Source: Flavobacteriia bacterium | GTDB taxonomy: Bacteria; Bacteroidota; Bacteroidia; Flavobacteriales_D; Crocinitomicaceae | DNA: 64,000 nt | Reading direction: 5' to 3' | Assembly (NCBI GenBank): GCA_947462925.1 | Contig: CANHQP010000006.1 | Coordinates: 1 to 64,000, forward strand | Shown: in pieces, positions 8,235 through 17,295 of the stretch | Layout: every line of letters starts with the position of its first letter | Numbering within the stretch: position 1 is the first letter of the stretch | Translations under genes and position numbers: made by a program | The notes under the pieces: model-generated | The model's input: only the letters and a program-made list of their open reading frames with translations | What the model was told of the DNA's origin: nothing | Databases searched by the model: none

Positions 8235-10136
8235 TTAGTAAGCGCGTTCGTTTTTTCCTTCAACAAAATTGATAAATGCACGGTTGACCACTTTATTTCC
8301 GCCTGGAGTTGGGTAATTTCCTGTGAAATACCAATCTCCTAAGTGATTTGGAATGGCAGCGTGTAAGTTTTCGATTGTTTGATATACAATTTCAACTTTT
8401 GCTTGGATGTTTGCAGGAGTCAACAACTCAGCGATTTTTGCGGAGATTTCTTCCGCAGTGAAAGGCGCGTAAATTTCTTTGACGTAATTTTTGATTTGCT
8501 CTTTCGGCAATTTGGCTTGATCCAAACATTTTCTGTAAACATCGTCAATGATGTGTCCTTTTCCTTGATCTTTCAACAATTGAATGGCTGCTTCGAAAGC
8601 AATAAAATCGCCCATTTTCGCCATGTCGATTCCATAGCAATCAGGATAACGAATCTGTGGAGCGGAAGAAACAACAACAATTTTTACAGGCTCAAGTCTG
8701 TCCAAAATGCGCAAAATACTTTGTTTCAAAGTGGTTCCACGAACAATACTGTCGTCAATCACAACCAAATTGTCTTTTCCTCGAACAACAGAACCGTAAG
8801 TGATATCGTAAACATGCGCCACTAAATCGTCGCGTGCATCATCTTGCGTGATGAACGTTCTCAATTTTGCATCTTTGATCGCGATTTTTTCAATGCGTGC
8901 TCGTTGGTAGATGATTTCTTTCAATTGCTCAGGAGTAGGATTTGCTCCTAAATCCAAAATTGCTTGAAATTTTCTGTCGTTTAGGTAATCTTCCAATCCT
9001 TTAATCATCCCATAAAAAGATGTTTCAGCAGTGTTAGGAATGAATGAAAAAACGGAATTATCTAAATCATAATCAACAGATTTCAATACTTGATTTACCA
9101 CCAATTTTCCCAAATTGATGCGTTCTTTGTAAATATCTATATCGTTTCCTCTGGAGAAATAAATGCGCTCAAAAGAACAACTTTTTCTTTCACGAGGTTC
9201 GTTGATTTTAACTTCATTTACTGTACCTGATTTTTTGATAATCAACGCGCTACCTGGAGTCAATTCTTGAACTTGGTCGTATTTCAAACGGAAAGCAGTT
9301 TGAATTACAGAACGTTCAGATGCTACGACACAAACTTCTTCGTCTTCATACCAAAATGCTGGTCTGATTCCTGAAGGATCGCGCAATACAAATGCATCGC
9401 CATGCCCAAATAAACCTGCCATTGCGTAACCACCGTCCCAATCAGAAGAAGCTCTTTTTAGGATTTTTTCTATGTTTAAGTTTTTGGCAATGCGCTCGTA
9501 AATTTCAGGAATGGAGAAACCTTGTGCTGTCAAAGATTGCAACATTTCGTCGTTTTCTTCATCCAAAAAGTGACCTATCTTTTCCAATACGGTAACTGTA
9601 TCGGATTTCTCTTTTGGATGTTGGCCGATTTCTAACAATACATCAAAAAGTTCGTCAACGTTGGTCAGATTAAAATTTCCTGCAACAGCTAAGTTTCTAG
9701 TAATCCAGTTATTTTGTCTCAAAAATGGGTGACAACTTTCGATGCTATTTCGCCCAAAAGTTCCATATCTCAAATGACCCAAGAAAAGTTCTCCAGTAAA
9801 ACCAGCGTTTTTTTTCAGGTATTCAACATCTTTCAATTTGGAAGAATCTTCTTCTTCGATTTGTTTGAAACGACTGTTGATGTGATCAAAAATGTCTTGA
9901 ATTGGTTTGCTGTCGATAGAACGGTAGCGAGAAATATAACGCTCACCAGGTTGCATGTCAAACTTAATATTTGCCACACCGGCTCCGTCTTGTCCGCGGT
10001 TGATTTGTTTCTCCATCAAAAGATGCAGTTTACTCAAACCGTAAAAGGCAGTCCCATATTTTTCGAGATAAAATTGAAGGGGTTTTTTCAATCTTAACAG
10101 TGCTATTCCGCACTCATGTTTGATCGGATCACTCAT
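8235..10136 (-). CDS. purF: amidophosphoribosyltransferase-like protein (long PurF form)
   Basis: A PurF-family protein combining an N-terminal class II glutamine amidotransferase domain with a phosphoribosyltransferase domain. The start chosen gives MSDPIKHECGIALLR, leaving the nucleophile Cys near the N-terminus as in precursors trimmed to Cys. A -7 box overlaps the upstream in-frame TTG, which argues against the longer form. Further marks are NRGQDGAGVA, the GHLRYGT region and the PRPP motif VVIDDSIVRGTTL. At about 633 residues it is over 100 longer than E. coli PurF. Bacteroidota often carry such a long form, and whether it does the committed purine step or a side role is not settled by sequence. 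Confidence 0.82.
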   Translation of the reverse strand: MSDPIKHECGIALLRLKKPLQFYLEKYGTAFYGLSKLHLLMEKQINRGQDGAGVANIKFDMQPGERYISRYRSIDSKPIQDIFDHINSRFKQIEEEDSSKLKDVEYLKKNAGFTGELFLGHLRYGTFGRNSIESCHPFLRQNNWITRNLAVAGNFNLTNVDELFDVLLEIGQHPKEKSDTVTVLEKIGHFLDEENDEMLQSLTAQGFSIPEIYERIAKNLNIEKILKRASSDWDGGYAMAGLFGHGDAFVLRDPSGIRPAFWYEDEEVCVVASERSVIQTAFRLKYDQVQELTPGSALIIKKSGTVNEVKINEPRERKSCSFERIYFSRGNDIDIYKERINLGKLVVNQVLKSVDYDLDNSVFSFIPNTAETSFYGMIKGLEDYLNDRKFQAILDLGANPTPEQLKEIIYQRARIEKIAIKDAKLRTFITQDDARDDLVAHVYDITYGSVVRGKDNLVVIDDSIVRGTTLKQSILRILDRLEPVKIVVVSSAPQIRYPDCYGIDMAKMGDFIAFEAAIQLLKDQGKGHIIDDVYRKCLDQAKLPKEQIKNYVKEIYAPFTAEEISAKIAELLTPANIQAKVEIVYQTIENLHAAIPNHLGDWYFTGNYPTPGGNKVVNRAFINFVEGKNERAY

Positions 10137-10157
10137 GGCTCTTCCTGAAATTTTTTG

Positions 10158-10189
10158 CAAAGATACTTATAAAATGCAGGGATTACAAT
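10158..10189 (-). promoter_or_regulatory. putative promoter of the PurF-like gene
   Basis: On the minus strand TATCTTTG (10165-10158) matches the Bacteroidota -7 box TAnnTTTG, with ATTG (10189-10186) 20 bp upstream as a weak -33 element. The implied start site lies just before the ATG at 10136 and supports that start codon. Confidence 0.45.
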
Positions 10190-10205
10190 TTAAGGAAAGG
10201 AATAA

Positions 10206-10239
10206 AAAATATTTAGCTAAAGCGAATCATAAATATTTT
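10206..10239 (-). terminator. putative terminator after lspA
   Basis: The inverted arms AAAATATTTA and TAAATATTTT are separated by 14 bases and followed on the minus strand by a T-rich run. The stem is all A-T, so it is weak. It lies 5 bp beyond the lspA stop codon. Confidence 0.45.
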
Positions 10240-10243
10240 ATTT

Positions 10244-10981
10244 TTAGGAAATTACTTCCGTTTCATTTTTTTCTTCAGCGATTTCGAGATTGTCTTTAAC
10301 CAAAGGTTCATTTTTCTTTTTCTTTGGGAAATAACTTCTTTGTCTGATTAAAATCAATACGACACCGCAAGTGATTGAACCGTCTGCAACATTCCAAACC
10401 GCTGGAAAAACATCTTTTCCACCTAACCAAGGAATCCAAGATGGCCAAGTGAAATCAAATTGAAACATATCGACTACATTTCCAAGTAAAAATCCAGCAT
10501 GACGTACTTCTACTTTTCCGTAGAAATCACAATTGGCAAAAACGCCAGACCCTTCTAATTGGTTGAAAGACATGCATGGTTTGAATGGAAAAATGAAATC
10601 GTAAAACATGGAATCAATGAGGTTTCCTGTTGCACCCGCAAAAATGAGTCCGATGGCAATTAGAAACTCCATTTTCACACCTGCTTTGGCTTGTTTTACC
10701 CAATAATACCCAATTCCACCAATAGCGATAATTCTGAAAATACTTAGGGCCAGTTTACCCCAAATTCCAGAACCAAAAGTTGTACCGAAAGCCATTCCTT
10801 GGTTTTCAACATACACGATTTTGAACCAATTTCCAATTAAATTGATTGGCTGATCCATGGTTGAAACAGAGGTTTTCACCCAAATTTTAATCAGTTGGTC
10901 TAATAACAAAATAAGGGCCACGACAGCCCCTACAATAATTAATTTTTTTCTCACAATTTTATTTTTGAGCGTTTTTGGCAT
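10244..10981 (-). CDS. lspA: lipoprotein signal peptidase II
   Basis: A 245-residue integral membrane aspartyl protease that cleaves the signal peptide from prolipoproteins after diacylglyceryl transfer. The catalytic aspartates lie in GNLIDSMFYD and in NVADGSITCGV, matching the conserved GNxxD and N(x)AD motifs. Four membrane helices are evident. Compared with E. coli LspA (164 residues) it has an insertion between the two catalytic motifs and a charged C-terminal tail, both usual in Bacteroidota. Its start overlaps the end of the dksA-like gene by 23 bp, a conserved pairing in this phylum. Abundant predicted lipoproteins in the window are its likely substrates. Confidence 0.95.
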   Translation of the reverse strand: MPKTLKNKIVRKKLIIVGAVVALILLLDQLIKIWVKTSVSTMDQPINLIGNWFKIVYVENQGMAFGTTFGSGIWGKLALSIFRIIAIGGIGYYWVKQAKAGVKMEFLIAIGLIFAGATGNLIDSMFYDFIFPFKPCMSFNQLEGSGVFANCDFYGKVEVRHAGFLLGNVVDMFQFDFTWPSWIPWLGGKDVFPAVWNVADGSITCGVVLILIRQRSYFPKKKKNEPLVKDNLEIAEEKNETEVIS

Positions 10982-11339
10982 CGATGCTTAAAGTAGCATG
11001 CGGTACCAAACGAAGTCTTTCTTTTTGGATCAATTTTCCTGTCACGCGGCAAATTCCATACGTTTTATTTTGAATACGCATCAACGCACTTTGCAAATTT
11101 TGGATGAACTTTTCTTGACGAGCACTCAATTGAGCAACTTCCTCACGAGAAAGCGTTTCAGAACCATCTTCCATCATATTGAAAGTACGAGCGGTATCGT
11201 CTGTTCCGTGATTGTCACTGTTTGAAAGTGAATTTTTCAACATATCATAATCTTCTTGCGCTTCTTTCAACTTTTCGTTGATCAAAATTCTAAATTCATC
11301 TAATTCAGCGTCAGAATATCTTGTTTTTTCTTGTGACAT
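10959..11339 (-). CDS. DksA/TraR-family protein with reduced zinc finger
   Basis: A 126-residue protein with a coiled-coil N-terminal part (LDEFRILINEKLKEAQEDYDML), the DxxD-like tip, and a C-terminal degenerate zinc-finger segment reading YGICRVTGKLIQKERLRLVP. Only one of the four usual zinc-binding cysteines remains. DksA-family proteins enter the RNA polymerase secondary channel and alter initiation with ppGpp, but activity of this form is inferred. The reduced finger is typical of Bacteroidota homologues. It overlaps lspA downstream by 23 bp. Confidence 0.85.
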   Translation of the reverse strand: MSQEKTRYSDAELDEFRILINEKLKEAQEDYDMLKNSLSNSDNHGTDDTARTFNMMEDGSETLSREEVAQLSARQEKFIQNLQSALMRIQNKTYGICRVTGKLIQKERLRLVPHATLSIDAKNAQK

Positions 11340-11383
11340 AATTTTAACTTTTTCGAGACTTTCGCCTCATCAACTATTGCTGA

Positions 11384-11391
11384 CAAATATA
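11384..11391 (-). promoter_or_regulatory. -7 box upstream of the dksA-like gene
   Basis: The minus strand reads TATATTTG, an exact TAnnTTTG match, about 45 bp before the start codon at 11339. No good -33 TTTG is found at 19 bp. Confidence 0.35.
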
Positions 11392-11611
11392 ATTCAAAAT
11401 AATTTGGAATAAGAACTAAATTATACCACTTTATCAACAATTTATGTAAATTTAATAATTAGTTCAATTTAGGAAGATTTCTTATATAATTCTAGTTTAA
11501 AGTGATTTAGAATTTGTATTTTCAAATTTTTTTCCTGAGTCTTTGTTAATTTTTTAAATTTAAACGTTTTTGCCTCGAAATTGTACAACTTTGAAATTAA
11601 AATCAAAAAAA

Positions 11612-11983
11612 ATGAAATTTCCAAAATACGCTTTCATCTTATTGTTGAGTTTCTGTTCTTTCAATCTTTTTGGTCAGACAGGAGAAGAGAAAATTGCACC
11701 GGTGACTCCGATTTTTAGTCAAATTGTGTCAGTCAATTCTGAACACCCATATTTTGAAATTACAAATCTAAACTTGTTTCCTGACAATGAGTTAATGATT
11801 TACAATAGATGGGGAAATGAAATTTTTAAAGCTTCTCCTTACTTGGGAAATTGGAATTGCACAGTCAAAGGTAAAACCAAAAAAGATCCAGCTACTTTGA
11901 TTGAAAGTGGCACTTATCTTTACATTTTCATCGACAAAAAGACACAAACGAAGTATCAAGGATATTTTAATTTCATTGGTTAG
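11612..11983 (+). CDS. small secreted protein: stand-alone T9SS type B sorting (CHU_C-like) domain
   Basis: A 123-residue product. The start chosen gives a good signal peptide (MKFPKYAFILLLSFCSFNLFGQ), while an in-frame Met 14 codons upstream would spoil it. After about 30 residues the rest matches the gliding-motility-associated C-terminal (type B) domain: LFPDNELMIYNRWGNEIFK, a GNW core, ESGTYLYIF and YQGYFNFIG. Such domains normally sit at the end of large secreted adhesins and direct export by T9SS. Here it makes up almost the whole protein. It converges on the TonB_C gene, overlapping its end by 4 bp. Confidence 0.75.
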   Translation: MKFPKYAFILLLSFCSFNLFGQTGEEKIAPVTPIFSQIVSVNSEHPYFEITNLNLFPDNELMIYNRWGNEIFKASPYLGNWNCTVKGKTKKDPATLIESGTYLYIFIDKKTQTKYQGYFNFIG

Positions 11984-12660
11984 TCATATTCAAATTTGAC
12001 TGGGAAAATGAAATAAGAACGGACTGCACGACCGTTATTCATTGCTGGTTGAAATTTCGGCATTGATTTTACAACCCTTAAGGATTCTTTGTCACATTCA
12101 GGACAATTAAATGCACCTTTGACTATTTGAATATTGGATAACATTCCGTTTTTTTCAACGACCATTTTCACATAAGACGTTAATTTGGTTTTACCTTGAT
12201 GCTCAATTTCTGGTTTTTGAATCATTTTTGAAAGGTACAAAATCATTTTTTCCGATCCTCCTGGAAAAGAAGCTGTAACTTCCGGAGCATCATAAATTTT
12301 TTCTTCATCTTGAATATATTCTGGTTCAGGCACAGCGACATTGAAATCCAAGCCCAATCGTTCTTCAATCGTTTTCACTTCCAATTCAATTTCTTGAAGA
12401 TCTTTTGGATTGCTCTTTGTTGCAACGTAGGTATAAGTGACATAATCGTTTCCACTTCTGAAAATGATCGTGTCATTTTTTTTGATCGAAGAAACTTTAA
12501 TCATTCCTTCTTTGTCGGTTTTGCCAATGCTTGTTTTACTGTTCAAGACATCAACATTTGCAATTGGAATTCCTTCACCATCAGTGACTAAAAAAGTGGT
12601 TTGTGCATGCAAACAATTTGCAAATAAACCCACAATCAGCAAGACAATCAAATTTTTCAT
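11980..12660 (-). CDS. secreted TonB C-terminal domain protein with CarboxypepD-like region
   Basis: A 226-residue protein with a signal peptide (MKNLIVLLIVGLFANCLHAQ), an N-terminal beta-sandwich similar to the carboxypeptidase regulatory-like fold (VTDGEGIPIANVDVLNS) and a C-terminal TonB_C-type domain. That domain carries the unusual insert FNCPECDKESLR in place of the ordinary TonB turn, followed by MPKFQPAMNNGR and the terminal YFIFPVKFEYD. Without the TonB N-terminal anchor and Pro-rich linker it is unlikely to energise receptors. Two further proteins in this window share the same CxxC-bearing domain. Confidence 0.75.
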   Translation of the reverse strand: MKNLIVLLIVGLFANCLHAQTTFLVTDGEGIPIANVDVLNSKTSIGKTDKEGMIKVSSIKKNDTIIFRSGNDYVTYTYVATKSNPKDLQEIELEVKTIEERLGLDFNVAVPEPEYIQDEEKIYDAPEVTASFPGGSEKMILYLSKMIQKPEIEHQGKTKLTSYVKMVVEKNGMLSNIQIVKGAFNCPECDKESLRVVKSMPKFQPAMNNGRAVRSYFIFPVKFEYD

Positions 12661-12736
12661 AAGCTAGAGATAGCACAACCTTTGCAGTTGCATTTAATCA
12701 AATGTACGATATTTAATTAGACTAAAAAATTAAATT

Positions 12737-14572
12737 TTAATCTTGTTTTACCACTTTGAAAGTTGAGATTTTTTCACCTTGTTGCAACTGAATTAGATAA
12801 ATTCCAGGAGATAAATTTCCAAAATCAATGCTTTCTGCATTCGTGCTTTCAAAGATATTTTTTCCTGTAAAATCGAAAAGTTCAACCTTAAACTCACCGG
12901 ATTTTGCATCTATATGAACGATGTTTTGCGTTGGATTTGGATAAATCTTAAAGTTTTCATTTTCATTTTCTTCCAATGACAAAGAACTTGTACAAGGCAC
13001 AAAATTCACTACATCGTCCCACAAATCTGATTGCGCTGTTCTCAATCCGCACTGATTTCCATTAGGAGTTGCCTTGATTTCCAAGTAGCAATCTGTGGTT
13101 GCATTGTATTGTGGCCAAGCGACCAAATCTGTCCCATTTGGATTTCCTGTTTTTGCAAAATTGACCCAATAATTCAACATATTTACTTGCACAGAATCGT
13201 CTGCTGGTTTGAATAAAATGCCAGAACCTGCTGTGGCATTTTCCCAATTGTTGAATACATAAAAAAGTTCCATTCCGTGGTAACTGCCCAGATTTGCTAG
13301 CGCTGCCAAAGTATGTTTGTGGCTGAAAAAATACCTCCAAACTGGTTCAGTTTGATTTTGACTTACGCATTGCGCTGTTCTTCTCGTTGTAGCTGTGAAT
13401 TGCGAATCAGTCAACAAACCAATATAAGATTGTTTGGCTTGCGTTGTGTTTGACCCTGGAGGATAAAGTGCAGTTGCAGTTGCTTGATTTGCTGCTGGAA
13501 CTGATGCGTTTATCAAAGCTGTAACCATCGCTGGAAGCACAGTTGGTGGTGCCGACAAACTCATTTCATCTGCGTTTGAACCAATAATCAAAGGAACTTT
13601 GTTGTAAACACCACTTTGAATGGTTTGCAAAGGATAATTTGAAAAAACCAAATTGTCGATGACTGGTTGCCAGGCCAATTGTACTGCGCCACCTGAAAGG
13701 GGAGAAGTTTCGTATTTCACCAAACTATCGCTTGGCAATGAACGCATGTATGCGATTTTTTGAACGTCATTTCCTGTAGTTGTAAAGTCTGCGACGTAGT
13801 TGATTCCTTTGGTTTTAGAATCGCTGTAAGTATTTACCACTGGCATCGCACTTTGAATGCAAGCTCGCTGAAACAATCCAGCGGCAAGAGGTGTCGTGAG
13901 TAAGTTTCCAACGTTGATTCCGCCAGCACTTTCACCAAAAATCATCACTTTAGTAGGATCTCCACCGAAATTGGCGATGTTATTTTGTACCCATTTCAAT
14001 GCTAAAATTTGGTCCAAAACGGCATAATTTCCAGCTGTCCCATTCGCGTTTTCAGGTTCTAAACCTGGGTGAACTAAAAATCCCAAAGGACCCAATCTGT
14101 ATTGAATTGTTACGATTACCGCATCTCCACGTTCTGCCATGTTTTTGCCAAAATACATCTGCGTTCCACCATTCACTTCATTCGCGCTTCCTTGCTGATT
14201 TCCGCCTCCGTGGATAAAAACCAAAACTGGTCTGTTTCCAGCGCCTACTTGTGGCGTCCATACATTGAGATACAAGCAATCTTCATTTCCAATAATCGTC
14301 GAAGTGGTATCACCTTGTTGAAAAAGTTTTTGAGGACAAACGGGTGCAAAACTTGTTGTAGCTAAAGTATTTAACCAGTTAATCGGATTTTCTGGAGCCT
14401 TCCATCTCAAGTCATTGACAGGCGGTTTCGCAAATGGAATGCCCAAAAATTGATACACATTTCCATTTTGTGCTCCTTGGATAGAACCGAATTGTGTGGA
14501 AACAGTTTGTGATTGAATTGCGCCAACATTAGCCAGTATCAGAAAGATGACAGAAAGTATTCTTGCGTTCAT
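12737..14572 (-). CDS. secreted type B carboxylesterase with T9SS type A sorting domain
   Basis: A 611-residue alpha/beta hydrolase of the carboxylesterase/lipase type B family. After a signal peptide (ends ...VGAIQSQ) it shows NEDCLYLNVW, the oxyanion-hole HGGG, the nucleophile elbow GESAGG, the acidic residue in GSNADEMSL and the catalytic histidine in SYHGMELFYVF. The last 75 residues form a type A T9SS C-terminal domain (FKIYPNPTQNIVHI ... LSPGIYLIQLQ ... KVVKQD), which predicts export through T9SS and release or attachment at the surface. The substrate is likely an ester or short lipid but cannot be specified. Confidence 0.92.
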   Translation of the reverse strand: MNARILSVIFLILANVGAIQSQTVSTQFGSIQGAQNGNVYQFLGIPFAKPPVNDLRWKAPENPINWLNTLATTSFAPVCPQKLFQQGDTTSTIIGNEDCLYLNVWTPQVGAGNRPVLVFIHGGGNQQGSANEVNGGTQMYFGKNMAERGDAVIVTIQYRLGPLGFLVHPGLEPENANGTAGNYAVLDQILALKWVQNNIANFGGDPTKVMIFGESAGGINVGNLLTTPLAAGLFQRACIQSAMPVVNTYSDSKTKGINYVADFTTTGNDVQKIAYMRSLPSDSLVKYETSPLSGGAVQLAWQPVIDNLVFSNYPLQTIQSGVYNKVPLIIGSNADEMSLSAPPTVLPAMVTALINASVPAANQATATALYPPGSNTTQAKQSYIGLLTDSQFTATTRRTAQCVSQNQTEPVWRYFFSHKHTLAALANLGSYHGMELFYVFNNWENATAGSGILFKPADDSVQVNMLNYWVNFAKTGNPNGTDLVAWPQYNATTDCYLEIKATPNGNQCGLRTAQSDLWDDVVNFVPCTSSLSLEENENENFKIYPNPTQNIVHIDAKSGEFKVELFDFTGKNIFESTNAESIDFGNLSPGIYLIQLQQGEKISTFKVVKQD

Positions 14573-14679
14573 ATTTGCTTATTTATGAGCTAAATGTAGC
14601 AAGAAAAACAAATCGAAAGTTGAAATGGATTTGATTTAACAATTAATCAAGTAAATTTAACAAAATGCTTTTATTTTCT

Positions 14680-15729
14680 TTAATCTTCCACATTGAAAGG
14701 AATGATCACGCTGTAAAAAGAATCGATCGCCTCTCCATTTTTTATTGCAGCTCCCATTTTTGGCATAGACAATACAAGCCTAATACTTTCTTGGTCACAA
14801 GCTTCGCAGTTTGGCACACCTTTAATGACTTTCGGAGTATTTACGATTCCTTCTTTCGAAACCTGAAATAAAACGATTGAATTTCCTGCATAATGTTTCG
14901 ACCCGTTGATGGTTGGCAGTATTAGATTTTCTTTCAAAAAGGATTTAAGCGCTACATTTCCACCAATAAATTCAACGTTTCTATCAGTAGGTTTTTGATT
15001 TTTTAAATTTTCATTCTCAGTGACAACTTCATTAAATTCAGCGGTTTCAACATTACTATCCGACGACTGAGGTTGAAATAATAGAAAATATTCTTGAGAA
15101 TATTTTTTCTTCTTGTAGTTTCTCATGAAATCATTTTCTACTTCAGCAAAAAGTGCTTCGTTTTTTAATTTTGTGTTACGTAACTTTAGATATGAAGTCA
15201 AAAGTGAGTCGTAAAACAATGGAATAAAAGCATTTACTTGGGCATATTTTTCTTGGTAATCAGTTAAGCAACCGTTGTAATCCGCAATTTTTTTATTTAA
15301 TAATTCGATTTCCTTTAATTGGTTTTTCAATTCACTTTTTTCTACGATTTGAAATTCGGTTTCTGCCGAAAGAAAAGTTTTGTACTCGCATTTTTTCTCC
15401 ACAAAAGTCTTACTATCATTGTTCAGTAAAACTTGTATGGATTCATATTTTGTTGAATCATAAGTTTGCAATTTCAAATAGTTGAATTTTAAAATAAAAT
15501 CTTGATTTCGATCATAATACCGAACGTATAAAGCTTCTAATTCTAGTAAGTTTTTTCGTAAGCTATCAGTTATTTTATATGCTTTATTATTCAATTCCTT
15601 TAGTTCTTCATATTTACCAAAGTGCATGGAATAATTATTTTTAGCCGTTTCAACTTGCTTACTCAAATTCTGGCTAGACGCGGTTTTTACAAAAATGCAA
15701 AGAATAAGAAGCAATAATTGTTTAAGCAT
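14680..15729 (-). CDS. secreted coiled-coil protein with TonB C-terminal domain
   Basis: About 349 residues. The Met chosen begins a signal peptide (MLKQLLLLILCIFVKTASSQ). The middle 220 residues are Lys/Glu/Asn-rich and largely helical, probably coiled coil. The C-terminal 90 residues form a TonB_C-type domain with VIKGVPNCEACDQESIR and SMPKMGAA, including the same CxxC insert as the proteins at 11980 and 34679. It probably acts in the periplasm. The partner is unknown. It stands alone between the esterase and a beta-barrel-like gene. Confidence 0.7.
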   Translation of the reverse strand: MLKQLLLLILCIFVKTASSQNLSKQVETAKNNYSMHFGKYEELKELNNKAYKITDSLRKNLLELEALYVRYYDRNQDFILKFNYLKLQTYDSTKYESIQVLLNNDSKTFVEKKCEYKTFLSAETEFQIVEKSELKNQLKEIELLNKKIADYNGCLTDYQEKYAQVNAFIPLFYDSLLTSYLKLRNTKLKNEALFAEVENDFMRNYKKKKYSQEYFLLFQPQSSDSNVETAEFNEVVTENENLKNQKPTDRNVEFIGGNVALKSFLKENLILPTINGSKHYAGNSIVLFQVSKEGIVNTPKVIKGVPNCEACDQESIRLVLSMPKMGAAIKNGEAIDSFYSVIIPFNVED

Positions 15730-15851
15730 ATTATCAAAATATATTGTCAAAACTTGAACTAAAAGTAGTAAATAAAGACAAAAAAGGGAAAATTACAGTT
15801 GGCAATGATCCCTTTGGAAGTGTGAAAATGGATTTGTTTGGTGAACGAGTT

Positions 15852-16562
15852 TTATTCGCCTGTAGTTCTTTTTTGGTCTTTCTTTTTGAAATTTAGAGGG
15901 TAATTTATGCCTAGACCGAGATTACTATAAAAACCAAAATTAGACCCTGGAGTAAAATGTTTTGCGTTTTTTATTTTTATCATCATCCAATACGGCTCAA
16001 AATAAAATTTAAGCGCACATTTTTTAAAATTGTATTGCACTGCCAAATTAGTAGTTAAGGCATACGGAACGCTAGTGATGAAGCTATAATTTGCTAAACC
16101 ATTTTCGAAAGGGTACACGTAATCTGTTGCATTCAATAAAGCACTTGGTTTCAGCGACTGTAAAACATGGTCATTAGTCCCGAGGCTTAATGAATCTTTC
16201 ATTTGATTTAAAAAGTACACCTTAGCGCCTCCACCAACTCTGATTGAAAGTTTAGTCTTTGGAATAGAAAACTGGTAATCAAACATCGCTGCTATTTTGT
16301 ATGTTCTACAATGTGAAATGTATAGAGACATATTTGTGTAGGGTTTATATTTATTGTTAAAGTAATCGGCCGACCAATCCTCGCGGCCAACTCCCATGGA
16401 AAAGAGTATTTTATTCATTTTAACTCCAACTGAAAGGCGGTTGTCTAAAACAAGAAAATCACTACTAAAAACAGTAGTTGAAATGTTGTATTCAATAAAA
16501 TACTTCAATTGAGCATTAGCGTTCAAACTTAAGAATAGGCAAAAAGCAAGGATAAATTTCAT
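15852..16562 (-). CDS. hypothetical outer-membrane beta-barrel-like protein
   Basis: A protein of about 236 residues with signal peptide MKFILAFCLFLSLNANAQ, for which this start was chosen; an upstream in-frame start adds a hydrophobic leader that fits less well. The mature part shows alternating hydrophobic and aromatic residues (LKYFIEYNIS, LAVQYNFKKCALKFYFEPYW) and Gly-rich strands such as FGFYSNLGLGINYPL. This suggests a small outer-membrane beta barrel. No family can be named. It is monocistronic. Confidence 0.6.
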   Translation of the reverse strand: MKFILAFCLFLSLNANAQLKYFIEYNISTTVFSSDFLVLDNRLSVGVKMNKILFSMGVGREDWSADYFNNKYKPYTNMSLYISHCRTYKIAAMFDYQFSIPKTKLSIRVGGGAKVYFLNQMKDSLSLGTNDHVLQSLKPSALLNATDYVYPFENGLANYSFITSVPYALTTNLAVQYNFKKCALKFYFEPYWMMIKIKNAKHFTPGSNFGFYSNLGLGINYPLNFKKKDQKRTTGE

Positions 16563-16725
16563 ATCAATTGGTTCAATAGGATATAGAAAGCACAGAAAAG
16601 CAAACAATAAAAAGTCAAAAATATCTTAGTTTGTTGTTTGTTTTTTTCCAACAAATATTCATGAATTTTCACTTAAATGTAAGAAATTATAACAAAAACG
16701 CAAAAAATATTATTTTTCTTTCAAT

Positions 16726-17295
16726 TCAACTTCGCCACCAAGTCCGCCAAACGGTATAGGAAACCAATATCCCAATCAGCGCGCCGCCGATTAAGTCAGA
16801 GAGGTAATGCACGCCGAGGTACAACCTCGAAAAACTGACCAAAACCGCAATAAAAATCAGTGTTGGAAAAAGCCATTTGTGGGATTTTTTCAGTGAAAGT
16901 CCGATGAAAGTGGCCATGGCAAAAAAATTGGCGGCGTGGGAAGAAACGAACCCAAATTGTCCGCCTTTGTAGAATTCGCCCGGTTTTATTTCGTAGAAAT
17001 GCAATTTATTTGTCAGCAAAGCATGGTGCGAAGGGCGGTAACGTTCAATGATGTTTTTGATTAATTGACTGGAGATTAAATCCGCCAAACCAACGCAAAT
17101 CAGCGCCACGAGCAAAAAGAGCATCGATTTTTTGAAGCCGTACTTTTTGTAAGCCAAAAAAAGCAAAAACAAGTAAAATGGAATCCAAAAAAACTTCCCA
17201 GAAACGAGCCACATCAATTCATCGAGCCAAGGAGTGTGAATCGAATTTACGGCTAAAACGATAGACCGATCAACAGATTCAAGCCATTCGATCAT
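16726..17295 (-). CDS. PAP2-family membrane phosphatase
   Basis: A 189-residue polytopic protein with the three phosphatase motifs of the PAP2 superfamily: [22 protein letters not shown] and [16 protein letters not shown]. Such enzymes dephosphorylate lipid phosphates, for example phosphatidate or undecaprenyl diphosphate, on the periplasmic side. The substrate is not determinable. Its start overlaps the obgE stop by 4 bp, so it is translationally coupled as the last gene of an hpt-adk-obgE-PAP2 run. Confidence 0.88.
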   Translation of the reverse strand: MIEWLESVDRSIVLAVNSIHTPWLDELMWLVSGKFFWIPFYLFLLFLAYKKYGFKKSMLFLLVALICVGLADLISSQLIKNIIERYRPSHHALLTNKLHFYEIKPGEFYKGGQFGFVSSHAANFFAMATFIGLSLKKSHKWLFPTLIFIAVLVSFSRLYLGVHYLSDLIGGALIGILVSYTVWRTWWRS

